In this document: one piece after another, positions 36,723 to 49,962 of the stretch | Numbering within the stretch: the first letter of the stretch is position 1 | Layout: every line of letters starts with the position of its first letter | Assembly: GCF_021134715.1 (NCBI RefSeq) | Contig: NC_060021.1 | Span: forward strand, 2,046,001-2,110,000 | Source of the DNA: Daphnia pulex | Taxonomy: Eukaryota > Arthropoda > Branchiopoda > Diplostraca > Daphniidae | DNA: 64,000 bases | Reading direction: 5' to 3' | Translations under genes and position numbers: made by a program | The notes under the pieces: model-generated | What the model was told of the DNA's origin: nothing | Databases searched by the model: none | What the model saw: the letters and a program-made list of their open reading frames with translations, nothing else

Positions 36723-36740
36723 ACGTGCTTATAAGCACGT
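36723..36740. other. Perfect 18-bp palindrome
   Basis: ACGTGCTTATAAGCACGT is its own reverse complement. It lies 21 bp after the nested hairpin and shares the CTATAAG/CTTATAAG core, suggesting one structured element. Function unknown. Confidence 0.9.
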
Positions 36741-39700
36741 TTAGAACACCCACGACACTCACAAATGAATTCAGCATGAGATCATTTTCCATATTTGAAT
36801 ATAAACTTTGTGCAATGATATGTAACAATACCTACAAAAATATTTTTTTCACAGATAAAACCTGAAATGTCACGGAATTGGATCAAGTTGGCATTATAAT
36901 GCGACCCGTCACCGTCAGTAATACTTGATGACGACTTCAACTGAGAATGTGATTTTTACTTGACTATATATGCGTATAGGCATATATGGTATAGGGCTAA
37001 GAACTTAATGTTTTTGGGATGTTGAAGTAGAAGTATTAATTCAGATGTACAAATTCAAGTAAAATAGACCTCTTTGTGTGACAGCATGAGTGTAATAATT
37101 CGTAATCATAATAGGCATGTACTAACATGATTGTTCGTAAAAGAACAACCCCATTGGCCATTGCCCATTCAGATTTCAAATACTCTAGACGCTCTAGTAT
37201 AGTATATATCATTGCGATTTAATGCATTTGGCATAATTATGCATGACATTTTCCTTTGATGGGCTTGGCCAGCACGTGGCCATTCAATATCTTGTCTGCT
37301 ACGTTTCATTTGTTCCAGAATCAAGTAAACCATTTGCTTATTTATTCGTTTACGTTCGGTGCACTGTGAAACCCTAGATCGCAGCAACACGAGCGCTAGC
37401 ATAGAATAGCTACCGAGAGCGAGACCTCGAAACACGGGATTCACGCACTGTGCATGTGTAGCCTTGGTTTCTTGTTACCGTAAACTCGTCTCGTAACCGC
37501 GGAGGAATCTCATTGCCATAGCAGCTAGGGCCAATCAAAATGAATTAATGAGCAGCATGAAGAGAATAATCAAAGAGAGACGAGCTCTATTACCCGAAAA
37601 AAGATAATCGCCCTTAAATAGATCAAAACTGATGATCGCCTTCAATATTCGTTGAGTCGTGATGACGTCAATTTCTTCTCTCTCTCTCTCTCTCTCTCTA
37701 CAGCGCGGCCGGGACTTGTCGTAATAAGCGACGGCGCCAAAAGGGCGCTGCTGCAGCACGAGCCTTGTTATTATACATGATTATTTCTCTATTTATTTTT
37801 TTCGAGATTTTTTGGCTGGCAGCATTAAGCTATAGCTGTCGTGCGCTCAATCGAAAGCCATTAACAACAGCAACCCGAAAAGAGCAGGAGCAGCCGCGAA
37901 AATCTACGACCTCTCTTTATAATATCTCCGTAATACGATATGTCTTTCTCCTCTTTCTCACTTCCCCCCTTCGCGTCTATGATGTATACTTGGATAGGCC
38001 AGCAGCGCCCATGCAGACCCGCTGCTCCATGACTGGTAGGCCTATATATAATACGCGATAATACGTATTAATATCGAAGTCGGCGTGCGCTAACCCAAGA
38101 AAGTTGGTCACTATTCCACGATTAAAAGGCCAATTTCACACAACAATAGAGCCTCTCCCCCGAGCGGCTGATGAAGACTCGGCGGACAATGGAGTGACGT
38201 CGTGGAGCGTCGCCGCCGCACGGCCCAGCAACAACATCCACCGACAAAGTCCACAACACTGACACCAAAGAGTACAAACAGTTTAATAAAGCAGATACCG
38301 CTCGCTCGCTCTCTTTCACCGCAGCAATTAATTATTTGCGCATTATCTGAATCAAATATGCTAACAAATAAGCAAAAAGCCCCCCCCCCCTCCAAAAAAA
38401 AAAATAAATAAATATGAGCCTGTGCTGAGGTAGTATTGCGGGTGAATGCTACTGCTGGGTTGTTTCCATTGATGGTGAATGGCACCGCCGGGGTTGGGCC
38501 TATATAGTCGGACACATTTGTCCGTCTCCTGGCGCCGGCCGGCCGATCTCCTCCCACCGCCATGTCCCATGGTCCCCATCGTGCGCTGGCTCTTTTCACC
38601 CATAAACCTTTTTCTCCCTAGTCCAATCAAAAAAAGAAGATATATATATAGTCCTCTCTATTCTGTATTATATATATTTAACGATATTTAACTGCTTTCG
38701 GTGGTGGCTGCTGGGATACAATGTTTTATCAATTGAATTATTATACAGCTCCGTTATTTTTTTAAATTTTCGTCCCCTTGTCTCTACGGTTATGAGCCGG
38801 CCACAAAGAAGGGAGGGGGCAAAGAAGTAAGCAACACACAAGAAAATATACTGTACATTTAGAGAGAGATGAAAAAAGGGAAAATGAGGTTATTGATGAT
38901 TGCATGGGGTCGCAAGAAGTGTTAAAAGAAGAAAGGTCGTCGACGCTGACTTGTTTGCATTCCACATAACATTTAGGCTCCCAGTGTAAAAAATCAATCA
39001 CGAATAGGATATCAATTTTGACTGCTGTGGTCGAAAAGAATGTAGAGGCTACTAGCCTACTAGGGGGTCTTTGGACGACACCGGAACATGAACAGAAAAA
39101 ATCTTGCTGGGAATGCGGAATCATCCCATCCAGCAGCATCTTGTTCTATAATCGTGTTATAGTCACAGGCTTCGAAAGTTGATCGTACATATATCAAGTA
39201 TACATAGTATATTTGCTGTAATGCACACTTTGAACGTATAGACGCGGATGAATGCGACCAATGCACTACATTTCGTGCCAGGGCATCAGCCGAATTTTCC
39301 CTCGAGAGTCGAGAGAGAGAATGGGAATGCAGCACGTCAAAAATTCTCGTGCATCTCTCTCGGCGGTTCTCTACTATTAATTAATAGATCGTGTCAAGCT
39401 TTTTATTTCTTCTTCTTCTTCCGTTCCTTGCGGCGTCGCGCGCGGGCATCAGCAGGGGCGGCCATGCAGAAGCGGTGCCGGCCCGAGAGAGAGCGGCCAG
39501 ATCCTCCCCGACTGTCACGGAGTCTGGACGTCGGGAGATTTTGATTGTTGGTTTTTTATTCTTCTTTCCTTTCGTCGCCACCCTCCTCAATCCTCACTCC
39601 CCCGTGTCTCTCTCGACTTAATTTGGCCCAGCCAATGCGTGAGTGCCGGGCCGTACGGAAATATCACGCTGGGACTGCGTGGGACTGGGTGTGGTTGGTT

Positions 39701-40302
39701 CCCAATTTTTTTCTTTCTGGTGGATAAATGACATCAGACGCAAAAAACCTACGACGAACTGTTGAAGAAAATAAAAATAAAATTAAGTTTTGTTTAAAGC
39801 TGATTCTGCATGTGCAGCACGCATACACAGTTCAAATTGAGGACGCTGTTGGATAATAAATATCAAGTGGATGGCGTCAAAGTCATCCGTCTTCGAGCAG
39901 TGATGCACATAGAGGCGCAGAGATTTTTCTTCTTCTTCTTGGGTTCCAGCGGGTTCCAGCGCGGCGCAAACTTTCTCCGGCTCTTGTGGGGGCTCTTCTC
40001 CTCCTAAGGGCGCCCCCAATCCCGAAATAGAAATCAAAATAAACTCCAACTCAAACACAAGAGGAAAGGGGGGGGGGATGTTGAGTAGAACGGAAACGGA
40101 TGGGGTGGGAGAACGCGTAATAACAAGGAAATATAACTAACACATAAGCACAACACACGGCCCCCGGTGTATGTAGTACCACGCGTTGAATAGGCTGTTG
40201 AATTTCAAAATCAATCAGAGACTCTTTTCCTCTTTTTTAAAGAAAAGAAAATTTTTTTTATCGTATAATACAAATAGTTAAAAAAGAGTGTTATAATCAT
40301 AA

Positions 40303-40380
40303 GGTCCCGTAGCTCATTTGGTAGAGTGCTGGACGGTTGTGCCGTAGCGCCAACCCCTTCCACCGGGTTCCGGCGTCTAA
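40303..40380 (+). other. tRNA-like sequence, tRNA pseudogene or SINE head
   Basis: GGTCCCGTAGCTCATTTGGT starts like a tRNA, with a good A box (TAGCTCATTTGGTAGAG). The downstream B-box match is imperfect (CGGGTTCCGGCG) and no segment pairs with the GGTCCCG acceptor strand, so a normal cloverleaf cannot form. A poly-T run follows at about 40418. A tRNA-derived SINE head or decayed tRNA fits best. Confidence 0.4.
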
Positions 40381-40792
40381 CACAGTTAGGCGAGATCGTG
40401 TCACCTGCGCGACCAAATTTTTTTCCGTTTTTTTTTTCTCCTTTTTTTGAAGCTCAATATTTCAGCTACACGAATGAATACGGAATTAATAATGGAAATG
40501 TCTTTATTGAATTTACGAACTCAACCCCTTATGAATGAGGATGGATGGAAGTGTTCGTTTAAAAGTAGTTACTGAATCAATAAAGTTCAATAAACATTTT
40601 CCAAGTTTCCGTATATTAATTTCATAAATTTTCAACGAATATGTAGTTTAAAAAAAATCTGATGGTTGCACGAACAAAATGTCTGGATCAAACAAGCATC
40701 GATCTGAATATTCTATAGCTTTTTTATCTATTAAAAGCAAACTAGACCGATGCTGCCCACGGCAAAAATGTACCCGGTTCAGGCTTCGAAAC
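40381..40792. other. AT-rich spacer
   Basis: I see nothing beyond AT-rich sequence and short frames. Confidence 0.4.
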
Positions 40793-42830
40793 CTATAAAA
40801 TTGTAAAACAAAAAATTTTGAAATTAAGCAACTCGGCCATAGCAAAACAACACAGAATCCAAAAAGAAAATGTTAATTTATAAACCATCTGAATGAGGTG
40901 GTCTTTGCAGGCCATTCGAATGCGTTCGGCCGTGGCGGGCGAATTGATTGAGAAGTTTCCGGTTAATCCGGATTCAGTTCTGGCCGAATGGATGGCGTCT
41001 TTGATAGCGAAAAACACGCTGGATGCCAAGAATAAAGGTGGCTCTCCAACAGCCTGTCAAAACCAAAGATTATGATGTATATAATCCATCGTAAATGAAT
41101 AAAAGAAATGGAATCTTATACTTTAGAAGAGTAAACAGCATGCGGATTGGGACAGCCTCGAAGAAGAGAGACGTTAAACTCTTCCGGAATGTCATCAGCG
41201 GAAGGAATTTTGTAATTAGACGGCCCACGCGTGATGACTTGGCCGTTGGCCGGCGAGAAGAGCGGTTCTTCTAGAGTGAACAAACCCAGTCCTTGAACGA
41301 ATCCTCCCTCGACTTGGCCTGGACGTAGTCAATCATATTTACTTTTATGACGTCTAATTAAATAGTTTCTCATTTATTCATACCGATATCGATGGCCGGA
41401 TTCAAACTTTCACCAAGATCCATGACTATATCCGTCCTCAATACACTGTGGTTGCCCGTCAGACAATCGACTTCAACGACGGAACAATAAGCTGCGCCGA
41501 AACTAAAATACCGGAAAGGAGACCCGCTGTTGGTGGCGAAATCGTAGCCAATGCCAGGAGTCCTTGACAATTCAAATCAAATGAATAGTTAACTATCAAT
41601 TTAAAAATAAAAAAAAAAAAACAACTAAAAATAGTAGAAGCCAGTTGTTGAGAGACTGATGCGCTGGAAATATGCTTGCATGATCCACTCTTGCCAACTT
41701 CCGTCCGGATGGGATTTGCGGATGGGCGCTAGTCGATCCACCAGAATTTGACAAGCATTCTACGAATAAAAAAGGAATGAATGAAATAGCCTATCATTAT
41801 AAATAACGGCCAATAATAATCTCATCACAACGTACAAGAACAGCCATGCCGTTGAGGTCAGATCCGGCGCTGGCTGCCGTGGGCGACGTGTTGGGCACTT
41901 TGTCAATCGACGTCTCCGAGATGAAAATCAAATCGACGGGAATGTTGAGCGCTCGGCTGGCCACTTGGAGCATTTTCGTGTGCAATCCCTGGCCCATTTC
42001 GGTCCCTCCATGGGTCAACAACACCGATCCGTCTTTGTAGACGTGCACCAGAGCTCCGGCTTGGTTGAGAAACAGGGCCGTGAAAGCGATGCCGAACTTG
42101 GTGGGAATGATGGCCAGTCCGCGCTTCTTGAATCGGTCGAGTCGATTGAAACTTTCAATTTCCTTCCGGCGGTCTTTCAGGCCAGCCAGAGCTTGGCACT
42201 CGTTCCAGCAGCGATCCAGCGTGCAGTAGTCCAGCCGTTGGTTGTAGTGGGTGCTGTCGCCCTCTCGATACAGGTTGAGCGATCGGACGGCCGTGGGATC
42301 CAGGCCCAGGTAAGAGGCCACGTCTACCATGACGTTTTCGACGACGGCCATGCCTTGAGGGCCGCCGAAACCGCGGAAGGCCGTGTTGGACGGCAAGTTG
42401 GTCCGGCAGACGATTCCGTGACAGCGGAGATTCTCAATGCGGTAGGCGTTGTCGATGTGGAAGACGGCCCTCTCCATGATGCCGCGGGAAAGGTCCATGG
42501 TGTTGCCGCCGTTGGAAAAGAGTTGGACGTCGAGGGCCGTCAGCCGGCCGGTCGAATCGAATCCGACTTTGTATTTGGCCAGAAACGGATGGCGGATTCC
42601 TGTGCTCATCATGTCCTCGTCACGGTCCAGCATGCAACGGACGGGCCGTTGAAGCCGGTAGGAGGCCACTGCGGCCGGAGCAGCCAGCACGGCCGATCGA
42701 GTCTCTTTACCGCCAAACCCGCCGCCCATTCGCTTGACTCGGCAGACGACCCGATTGGCCGGCAGACCCAAAACTTCGGCGACGACTTACTGGACCTCCG
42801 ATGTTTTGACTATTGACTACGGAATATTCG
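40793..42830 (-). pseudogene. Xanthine dehydrogenase, C-terminal half, 5' truncated
   Basis: The minus strand carries most of the molybdenum domain in five exons: about 42780-41836, 41759-41642, 41562-41384, 41318-41123 and 41053-40793. Key blocks are [55 protein letters not shown] (with the substrate-binding Arg), [45 protein letters not shown] and [20 protein letters not shown] (with the catalytic Glu of GEPP). These mark XDH and not aldehyde oxidase. Damage: immediately upstream the sequence decays (SQN, a lost proline codon, [17 protein letters not shown]), the donor after STTGFY is gone (TACTATTTTT), and the last exon runs past HLIQ into unrelated residues. The N-terminal iron-sulphur and FAD domains are absent. 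It is either a pseudogene or a broken 3' end. Confidence 0.88.
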
Positions 42831-43596
42831 GAATAAGAACACAGCTCTAGGTGTTATGTGTATATTGAAATGTAGGTCAACTTTCGGTTTATAACTGTAT
42901 ATGAATTAACATTTTTGCAGTAAGGAAAAAAGATTGGGGTGAAATTTGATATCTTGTAATATAAGGTATTTGCTTCTTGTTAGTGATTTTTTAATCGAGT
43001 GTGGTTACAAACTTACAATTATTGACAATTTGACACGATAACCTTTCCATTTGCTACCAAACTTTATATCTCATTTCTAAACACGTAGACTCAATGACAC
43101 ATCTTTCTACGTTCAATTCCATGCTAGTTCATAATAATTTAAAAAATTATTTTCTTGAATACGTAAACAGCAGTTTATTTTCCATTTTGGTGTTACAGCA
43201 CTTCATTGAATCCTAAAATATTTTATCTATAAAGGTTATTACAAACCCCATGTTTTTCCTTTCAAAGTTCAAATATTGATTTTGATCTCGAGCATATTCT
43301 CAAATGTTAACAGAAGAAAATTTCTAGTTGCTCAGCCATTTCTTTTTTCTATTTACATCGAGATTACTACTCATCGAGTATTTGAGTCAAGATTATTACT
43401 GAACGTCATTAAAGATCTAATAGCGTTTAAAAATCTATACGATGATAAAAAAAACATAGACCCTGTTTGTAAAACGAAAGTGATGATTAAGAGCTGCAGT
43501 TATTTTTCTGGAATCAAACGGAATGGATATTGCGTAACATATATTAAAAAACTTGAAAAATTGTTTCTGCTGTTGTTATTGAGCAATTGATCTAAT
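42831..43596. other. AT-rich spacer between XDH and the 4CL-like gene
   Basis: A plus-strand frame at about 43276-43590 is open for 104 codons but is AT-driven and resembles nothing known to me. No missing XDH exons are visible here. Confidence 0.4.
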
Positions 43597-45877
43597 TTAC
43601 TTGTTCTTTTCAGCGAATTGATCTCTCAATATACGACGCAGAATCTTGCCCATATTATTTTTGGGAATGGCAGAGCGGAACTCGATGCCTCCTTTAATTT
43701 GCTTGTGGGACGAGACCTTGGAGTCGACGAATGCCCGGATTTCAGCATCGCTGACCGACTCCATTCCCGGTTTCTTGACGACGTAGGCTCGAGGAAGTTC
43801 ACCTGCTTGTTCGTCAGGGATTCCGATAACAGCAGCTTCAGCTACAGCCGGATGGGAAGCCAGAATGTCTTCAAGTTCAGCCGGAGCAACCTGAAAGAGA
43901 TCAGAATTTTCCGTTAGTTCAATTCTTTTATTTTGTCCATCAAAAAATGTTAAAATTACCTGGAATCCTTTCACTTTGATGAGTTCTTTGAGACGATCGA
44001 CGATGTAGAAGTTGCCGCCTTCGTCGTAGTAAGCGACATCTCCGGTGCGAAGCCAACCTTCTTCGTCAATCATTTCCTCGGTGGCTTTGGGGTTGTTCAA
44101 ATATCCTTTCATCACTTGAGGACCAGCAACGTAAAGTTCGCCTTGTTGATAAGGCCCTAGAGCGTGATCGCCGATCTCGTGGTCCACAATTTTGGCTCTT
44201 GTCCAAGGAATGGGAGAACCACAAGATCCAAGTTTGACATTTCCGAGTGGAGACATCATAATTCCCGGAGAAGTTTCCGATAGACCATAACCTTTGAATG
44301 AATTTGTAATGAATAAACGACGTTGATAAATTTGATTTGGCAAACCATTTAAAATTGCGTACCTTCTTGGAAACTCAAATTGGGAACGTTTAGACGTTCA
44401 AGCATTTCGACTGTAGTTTGCGCGCTCAGAGGAGCCGCACCACAGAACACTGTGTGCGCCCGGCTGAAAGATTCCAGTTTCAGACCTGGATATTGGATCA
44501 GAAGAGATGCTAGAGGGGGAACAATATGCATCGCAGTTGGCTGTAATGTGCAATCAAATCAAAGCATTAATTTCAATCCCGTCTCTTGGTGGTTAGAATA
44601 ATTTAAATATACATACCTTATGATCATCAATGGCTTTAAAGTAGCTCTGCACGTCAAATTGTGGCAGTGTAACCAACTTGGCGCCAGTTTGGATGCCCGT
44701 ATTCAATATAATCGTGATGCCGTACGTGTGAAAGAAAGGAAGTAAACAAACGTACGTGTCCTGGTAGTTGGTCGTAGCAAATTGGTGATTGGTGCCTCCC
44801 GGTTGCAAAAATTGCATCACGTTTGAAGTCATGTTGAAGTGGGTCAGCATGACACTCTTGGGCAATCCTATTCAAATTAATTAATTTAGTTAGTAGAAAC
44901 TCAAGATTGCACATCATATGGGTGCTTTGCAATCCTTACCGGATGTTCCGCTAGAATGAGGAAGCAAGAAGACATCTTCCTTGACATTAATCTGTGTAAA
45001 TCAAAGTGTTAATGATTAAAATTCCCGGTACCCTAGATTAGGTTATTATCTTACATCGGGGGTTTCGTTGAAAAGATCTCCAGAGTCTTGCACCATTTGT
45101 TGGAAACAAACGGCGCCTTCCTGAGGAGGACCCAATAGAATGACGTGTCGAATAGCTGGACAGAGTCCGGCAACTTGTTTCAGGGTCTCGGCCATTGGAG
45201 CGACGCCAAATAGAGCCGTGGCTCCGACAGCAGACAACTGACGAGCCATTTCCTCTGTGGAACAACACAAGAAAATTAGTTGGTTAATCTTTGGCATCCA
45301 TCAGTCACAGGCTATTATGAAACATTCGTTTATAATACCGGCAGTGAAAGTGGGGTTGACCAAGGAGACGGGCATCCCAGCACCAGAGGCTCCGTACAAT
45401 ACGATGGGGAATTCCGGAATATTTGGCGAAATGATGCCAAAGACTTCGTCTTTCTTGTATCCCATGCGAGTCAATGCGCTTCCAAAACGGCGGATCAACT
45501 GGCGCATCATTTCGTAGGTGTACTTGCGTCCAGTTATTCCGCATTCCTGTAAATCCAAATCGTAAACAACTGATCAGTAAAAACGTGTCATGAGCAATGT
45601 GTCATTAAAACGACAGCGGAGATAAGATTGATACCATTGCGATTTTATTCGGCCAGCGACTGGCGCTCTCGAAAACTTTCTGGACCATCGTCATGTCATG
45701 GAACTCGCATTCGCCGTACGGCGATGTAACGATGTTGTTTTCAAATTTGGATACATCTGGCATCGGTTTGTACTTGGGCGACGGAGGAACATTGCACAAT
45801 GCGGCTTTTTGGGCAGTGCCTGTTTGGTTGGCTAGAAGTAGAGCTCGTTGTAGAGTGGATCGTAGGTGCAATGACAT
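43597..45877 (-). CDS. 4-coumarate:CoA ligase-like acyl-CoA synthetase
   Basis: Eight exons (45877-45635, 45546-45339, 45254-45055, 44991-44940, 44867-44617, 44540-44363, 44291-43960, 43890-43597) splice to 1758 bases, 585 residues, all with GT-AG introns in agreeing phases. The ANL-superfamily motifs are present: LPHSSGTSGLPKSVMLTH (A3, phosphate loop, spanning exons 4-5), YGLSETSPG (A5), GELYVAGPQVMKGYLNNP, GWLRTGDVAYYDEGG (A7), IVDRLKELIKVKGFQVAP (A8, spanning exons 7-8) and the catalytic lysine region IPKNNMGKILRRIL (A10). The enzyme should activate a carboxylic acid with ATP and join it to CoA. In arthropods this clade also contains luciferase relatives. The N terminus (MSLHLRSTLQRALLL) is basic and amphipathic, suggesting mitochondrial import. 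The C terminus is AEKNK, so there is no SKL peroxisomal signal. The substrate cannot be told from sequence. Confidence 0.93.
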
Positions 45878-47778
45878 TTTCAGGTTAACCTAAATTGGAA
45901 ATAAAATTTATTTTTTTTATGGCAGTGCTATAAATAGAAAGGCGTAACGTAAACCGTAGTAGGTTGGTAGTATCAATAATCAATAGTGGGACAACGATGG
46001 ACAACAACGTAGTTTATCGAACGAAAAACGATCGATGAGGTGTTCACCCTTTTGTTGTTAGCTATTATTTTGGGACTTCCTATCAAAACTAAATGTACAT
46101 TTTCTATTCTATTCGAATAGAATTATTTTTAAAAACATTTAAAATAAAAATTTTAATTCGAAATATTTTAAGTCGAATCAAGAATCTTTAGGGTAGAATC
46201 ACAAAATATTTCTTAACTTGGCAAAACTGGGGGTAATGTGCAACTTTGAAAATGGTAAACAAAAAATATGAATGGGAATGTTCCTCCATCCTATAGTTAA
46301 GAATCCGAAAAAATAGAGAAGAACATCGGAAATGGGAGGAGAAAAGGGACCGCAGTCCAACTGGGGACCACGTCCTCCTTTCAAATTCCTTTTCGTCCTA
46401 TCTTTCATGAGCCCATAGGATTTTGTTTTAAAAAAATGGCCGCACATTTAGAATCTCGAAAAATAAACTCGTTCAAAAAACACCGAATTTCGGCACAAAT
46501 TTTGGGAACACTATTTCACAAGTCTATTGGAAACATACCGAAATTATGCAGATAATCCAACAAGTGTGAATGCACTATTCAGTGATATAATGGGTGAAAA
46601 GCCGTTGGAAATAGAAAGCTATCTTCTTCTCACAGAAACACAAAATTCAGGTCGAATTTTCCAAAAACAAGTGTACGAAAGGAATATCGATTTTAAAAAC
46701 ACACACAAAAATTGGCCTATTCAAATTAAATCACTGTCGAAAAATTTCACAAAGTCACAATCCAATGGGCGAATTAAAAAAACTAGGAGAAAAGTTTCGA
46801 GGGGGATAAAACAAAACCAGCGTGCTTCTTCAGTCCAGTGCCAGCTGTAACTGTGTGTGTGTGTGTGTACGGTCTAGCTAGAAACTGTAGACGACTATAC
46901 GTGCAAAGTGCAGATGTACCGAAACTCCCCGCTTGGGTTCTCATTCCATTTTGGGCCTACGTGATGATGGAGAGTGGAGAGGCAATGTAGGGGGGAAGCC
47001 CGAGGCTAGTAGTCGAATATTGAGGGTAATATAACGTGGTTGGTGCTCATTCGTGCTGAATGAAAATGTGGAACTCGCATCAGCTAGAAAGCTTTTGTCT
47101 TTTGCCGTTACGATCAAAGGTGTCACGGGAAATTCCCCCATTTCTATTTCTATATTGCAAATTTACAGGTTAATACAGAAGTTTAACCCTAGAAAATGGA
47201 ATATTCCAGATTCTTGAACCACGCTCACATACCTCAATTTTGGTAGATTTCTCTAGAGAATGTGATTTAGGAAAAAGGGGAATTTTTTTTTAAAGGACAC
47301 TTTTGAAATAAAGACAAAAATTTAAAATGGCTGCCAATGAATTCCTTTTTTTATTTATTTCTCATACTGTACCTTTTCCATTCATTTGTCGGGGGTTTGT
47401 TTTCTTCCGTTTTTCTGTGCGCGCGCGCGCACTGACTTTCTCTTCTTGCGTAACGATCAGGGGCTCGTCTTTGTTATTATGAAAGGCTTCTCTATATAAT
47501 GCCTGACACACAAACACGCAATCGACGAGTACAGGCGGGAACGGAATTTAATGACGTTTGGCTTTGTCTGCCGAAAAGGAATGATAAGACATACTAAGCA
47601 TTTGGCCAAGAAATGTTTAATAAAATAAATAAAGGGTTACAGTAATTCCAGGGGTACTGTTAGAGCTGCACCATGACGATTAAAACACGCCCACTTTTTC
47701 AAAAAGAAAATACAATTTCTTTCAAAAGGGAGATCGGGCGCCTTGGGTAAAAAAAAAAGGTTAAAAAAGGTTGATTGA
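45878..47778. other. Intergenic region
   Basis: It starts with the presumed promoter of the 4CL-like gene. I recognise no other gene. A (GT)n microsatellite lies at about 46853-46868 and (GC)n at about 47418-47430. Frames at 46199-46850 are AT-driven and resemble nothing. Confidence 0.4.
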
Positions 47779-48375
47779 TGTTTTGAATGGTGTCGTTACT
47801 CTATCGACGTCAACTACAGAAATAATTACGGGAACGACGCTCTCAGATACCTGTGCCGGTACTACAGCAGGGACGACCTGGTGGCCATCATTCAACTGTT
47901 GATTGAGCACGGGATCGACTTGAAGATCAGAAATCACGAAGGCTGGAACGTTCTTTTGACCGTGTGTCAGTATTATCTCAATGACAATCTTGTCGACGTC
48001 GTCCAATTGTTGATTCAGCACGGAATCGACGTCAACGGGAAGAACAAGGACGGCTGGAACGCTTTAATGCTGCTGTGTCGCTATTACGCCAATGAGCATT
48101 TGATTTACATTGTCCAGTTGCTCATTGAGAAAGGCATCGATTTGAACAGCAGAACATTGAACGGATCCAACGCTCTTTTAATTTTGTGTGCCAACTACCC
48201 GAAAGATAATTTGATCGCCATCGTGAAATTATTGACCCGACACGGGATTGACGCCCATTGCAAGGACAGTGATGGGGGCAATGCAGTCAGATACGTGCGA
48301 CGCTGGTACAAAGGTGCCAACGTTTTGGAAATAACTCAATTGTTGATTAACAACGGTTGCATTTGCGAAACTTGA
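47779..48375 (+). pseudogene. Ankyrin-repeat protein, C-terminal piece
   Basis: An open frame of 198 codons ends at TGA 48375. It holds about five ankyrin units of a regular 37 residues, four more than the canonical 33. A typical unit is HGIDLKIRNHEGWNVLLTVC followed by QYYLNDNLVDVVQLLIQ. Each has the long insertion between helices (CxYYxNDNLxxIVQLL). There is no ATG before the first repeats (GTG at 47881 only); a TGA precedes 47779 and the first repeat is decayed (YSIDVNYR). Either upstream exons exist that I cannot see, or this is a truncated copy. A second, disrupted array of the same type lies at 53101. Confidence 0.7.
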
Positions 48376-49950
48376 ACTGTGTATTAATAATTGCAATAAA
48401 TATATTTCGTGACCTAGAATACGGAAGGGTGGGCTTTTTTCGCTATTAGGTTGTCTCTTTCCCCTTTTGGGTCTGTGCCAATCCCCTTCAGCTCCAGAAA
48501 TATTAATTTCTTTATTTCTTTGCAGAAAGGTAAAAGAACAACTAGAAATTAAAGATGCCATGGAAATAAACCATAGTTACCATTTGAATTAGGAAAAGTA
48601 ATCGAAATTGAAAAGTAATCGAAATTCATTTACAGTTTCCTGTAAAAGTCTCCAGTGGCTCTATGTGTGTTTGAATCAGTGCATTCAAATTCGTAGCGGT
48701 GGCGACAGGAACTAGAAAACCGTTTTTGGCGACTAGCAGACAACTAGTTTTGTTTGAATTAATGGCGGCGGCGATCGGAAACTAGAAACTAGTCAAACTA
48801 CATAGGCCTAACTGTTTTTTGGGGCTACTAGAATTAGAATCTCAACAAGAAAATTTCTCCGGGAAATTAGGTCTAATTTTTGGGCGACTAGAATCTCTAC
48901 GAAAAATTTAAAAATGAACTATCTCATCCTCTTCTTTTCTCTATTAAATTTTAACCTGTAATTGGTGTGGGGAAAACTAACTTTATTTTTTTACTGGAAA
49001 CACATTTTGAATTAATTCACATCATGAGTTTTTCACCTTTTGCTTTAGTTGGCTGATGAACATAATTTTGGCTGGTGCAACAATACAATGATTTTTAAAC
49101 TTCCAAATCTATATTTCTATTCTTTAATCTAATTTTATGATTGCAATAAAAAATTGTCTCTTTGCTTTCGCTTTTTTGGAAGGCTATATAGATTTCAACC
49201 TTTGTTTATTTGATTATTTATGTTTTTTCTCCCGACACATGTTATTTGAATGACATAAAAAATATCACAGGTACTTTCCTTGGTACATAGACCTAATAAC
49301 ATACGTGAAAAAAAAACGGTTGTTCGCTTCCTTCGCTTCTAATAATAAACCATCAGCCATTTAATTATCCTTTAGATCGTTGACGCTTAAATAACTGCGA
49401 ATTGCGTCAGCGTAAATTTACTACCCGAAAAAGCAATAAAAGTAAGCATTTGCCATTTGGTAGAAATTCTTTTTTATTGGTTTAAATTTGATTTTCTGTT
49501 AGCAATAAAAATGTTTATTTTATCAAAGATTGTTTTTCTTATGGATTTCAGATGGCTGGAAATTTCCATCTTGAATATAGTTCTGACTTGAGGAATGAAA
49601 AAATTGAATTAAAAATGAAAAATTGAAATGGAGAAACCTGAGAAAAAATGTTTGTTGCTATGCAAAAATATGCAAACGAAATGCAACGAAGTTCGTAATT
49701 TCACCACCCCAATTGCGCAATTCTGCAATTTGAATTTCCGCATTTTACCTTTCGCCTCTCCCCCCTCCCAAAGTCAATAATATCGATAATGTAGCATCGT
49801 GTAATTGTAAATGACATTTAATTATATTTGTAAAATGTGCGAAAATATCAAATGTACCGGAAAACATTAAATATAATGTAATAAAATTCAAAATTATATT
49901 AGTAAAGCGCAATTGAATCTGCCAATCTACTGTTGCCAACCAAACCGAGT
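48376..49950. other. AT-rich intergenic region
   Basis: No gene is recognisable. Near 48650-48900 the phrases ACTAGAA/ACTAGAATC and GGTGGCGA recur several times, related to phrases in the repeat at 26532-26970. Confidence 0.4.
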
Positions 49951-49962
49951 GGCTCAATGTAA

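Larger units (their letters stand above)
33444..40300. other. Low-complexity, probably intronic or regulatory DNA
   Basis: No conserved coding exon is evident on either strand. Open frames here are short and rich in S, L, F, R or K from simple-sequence runs. The only clear structures are the microsatellites and the hairpins at 36666-36740. GC-richer patches near 38470-38600 and 39400-39540 could be undetected exons or CpG-rich regulatory DNA. I cannot decide. Confidence 0.4.

Noticed and set aside
41965..42816. 283-codon open frame on the plus strand
   Set aside because: It is exactly antisense to the conserved XDH exon and has no start context or similarity of its own; high GC third positions of the real gene keep it open.
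43276..43590. 104-codon plus-strand frame between XDH and the 4CL-like gene
   Set aside because: AT-driven composition, no recognised motif and no splice or promoter context.
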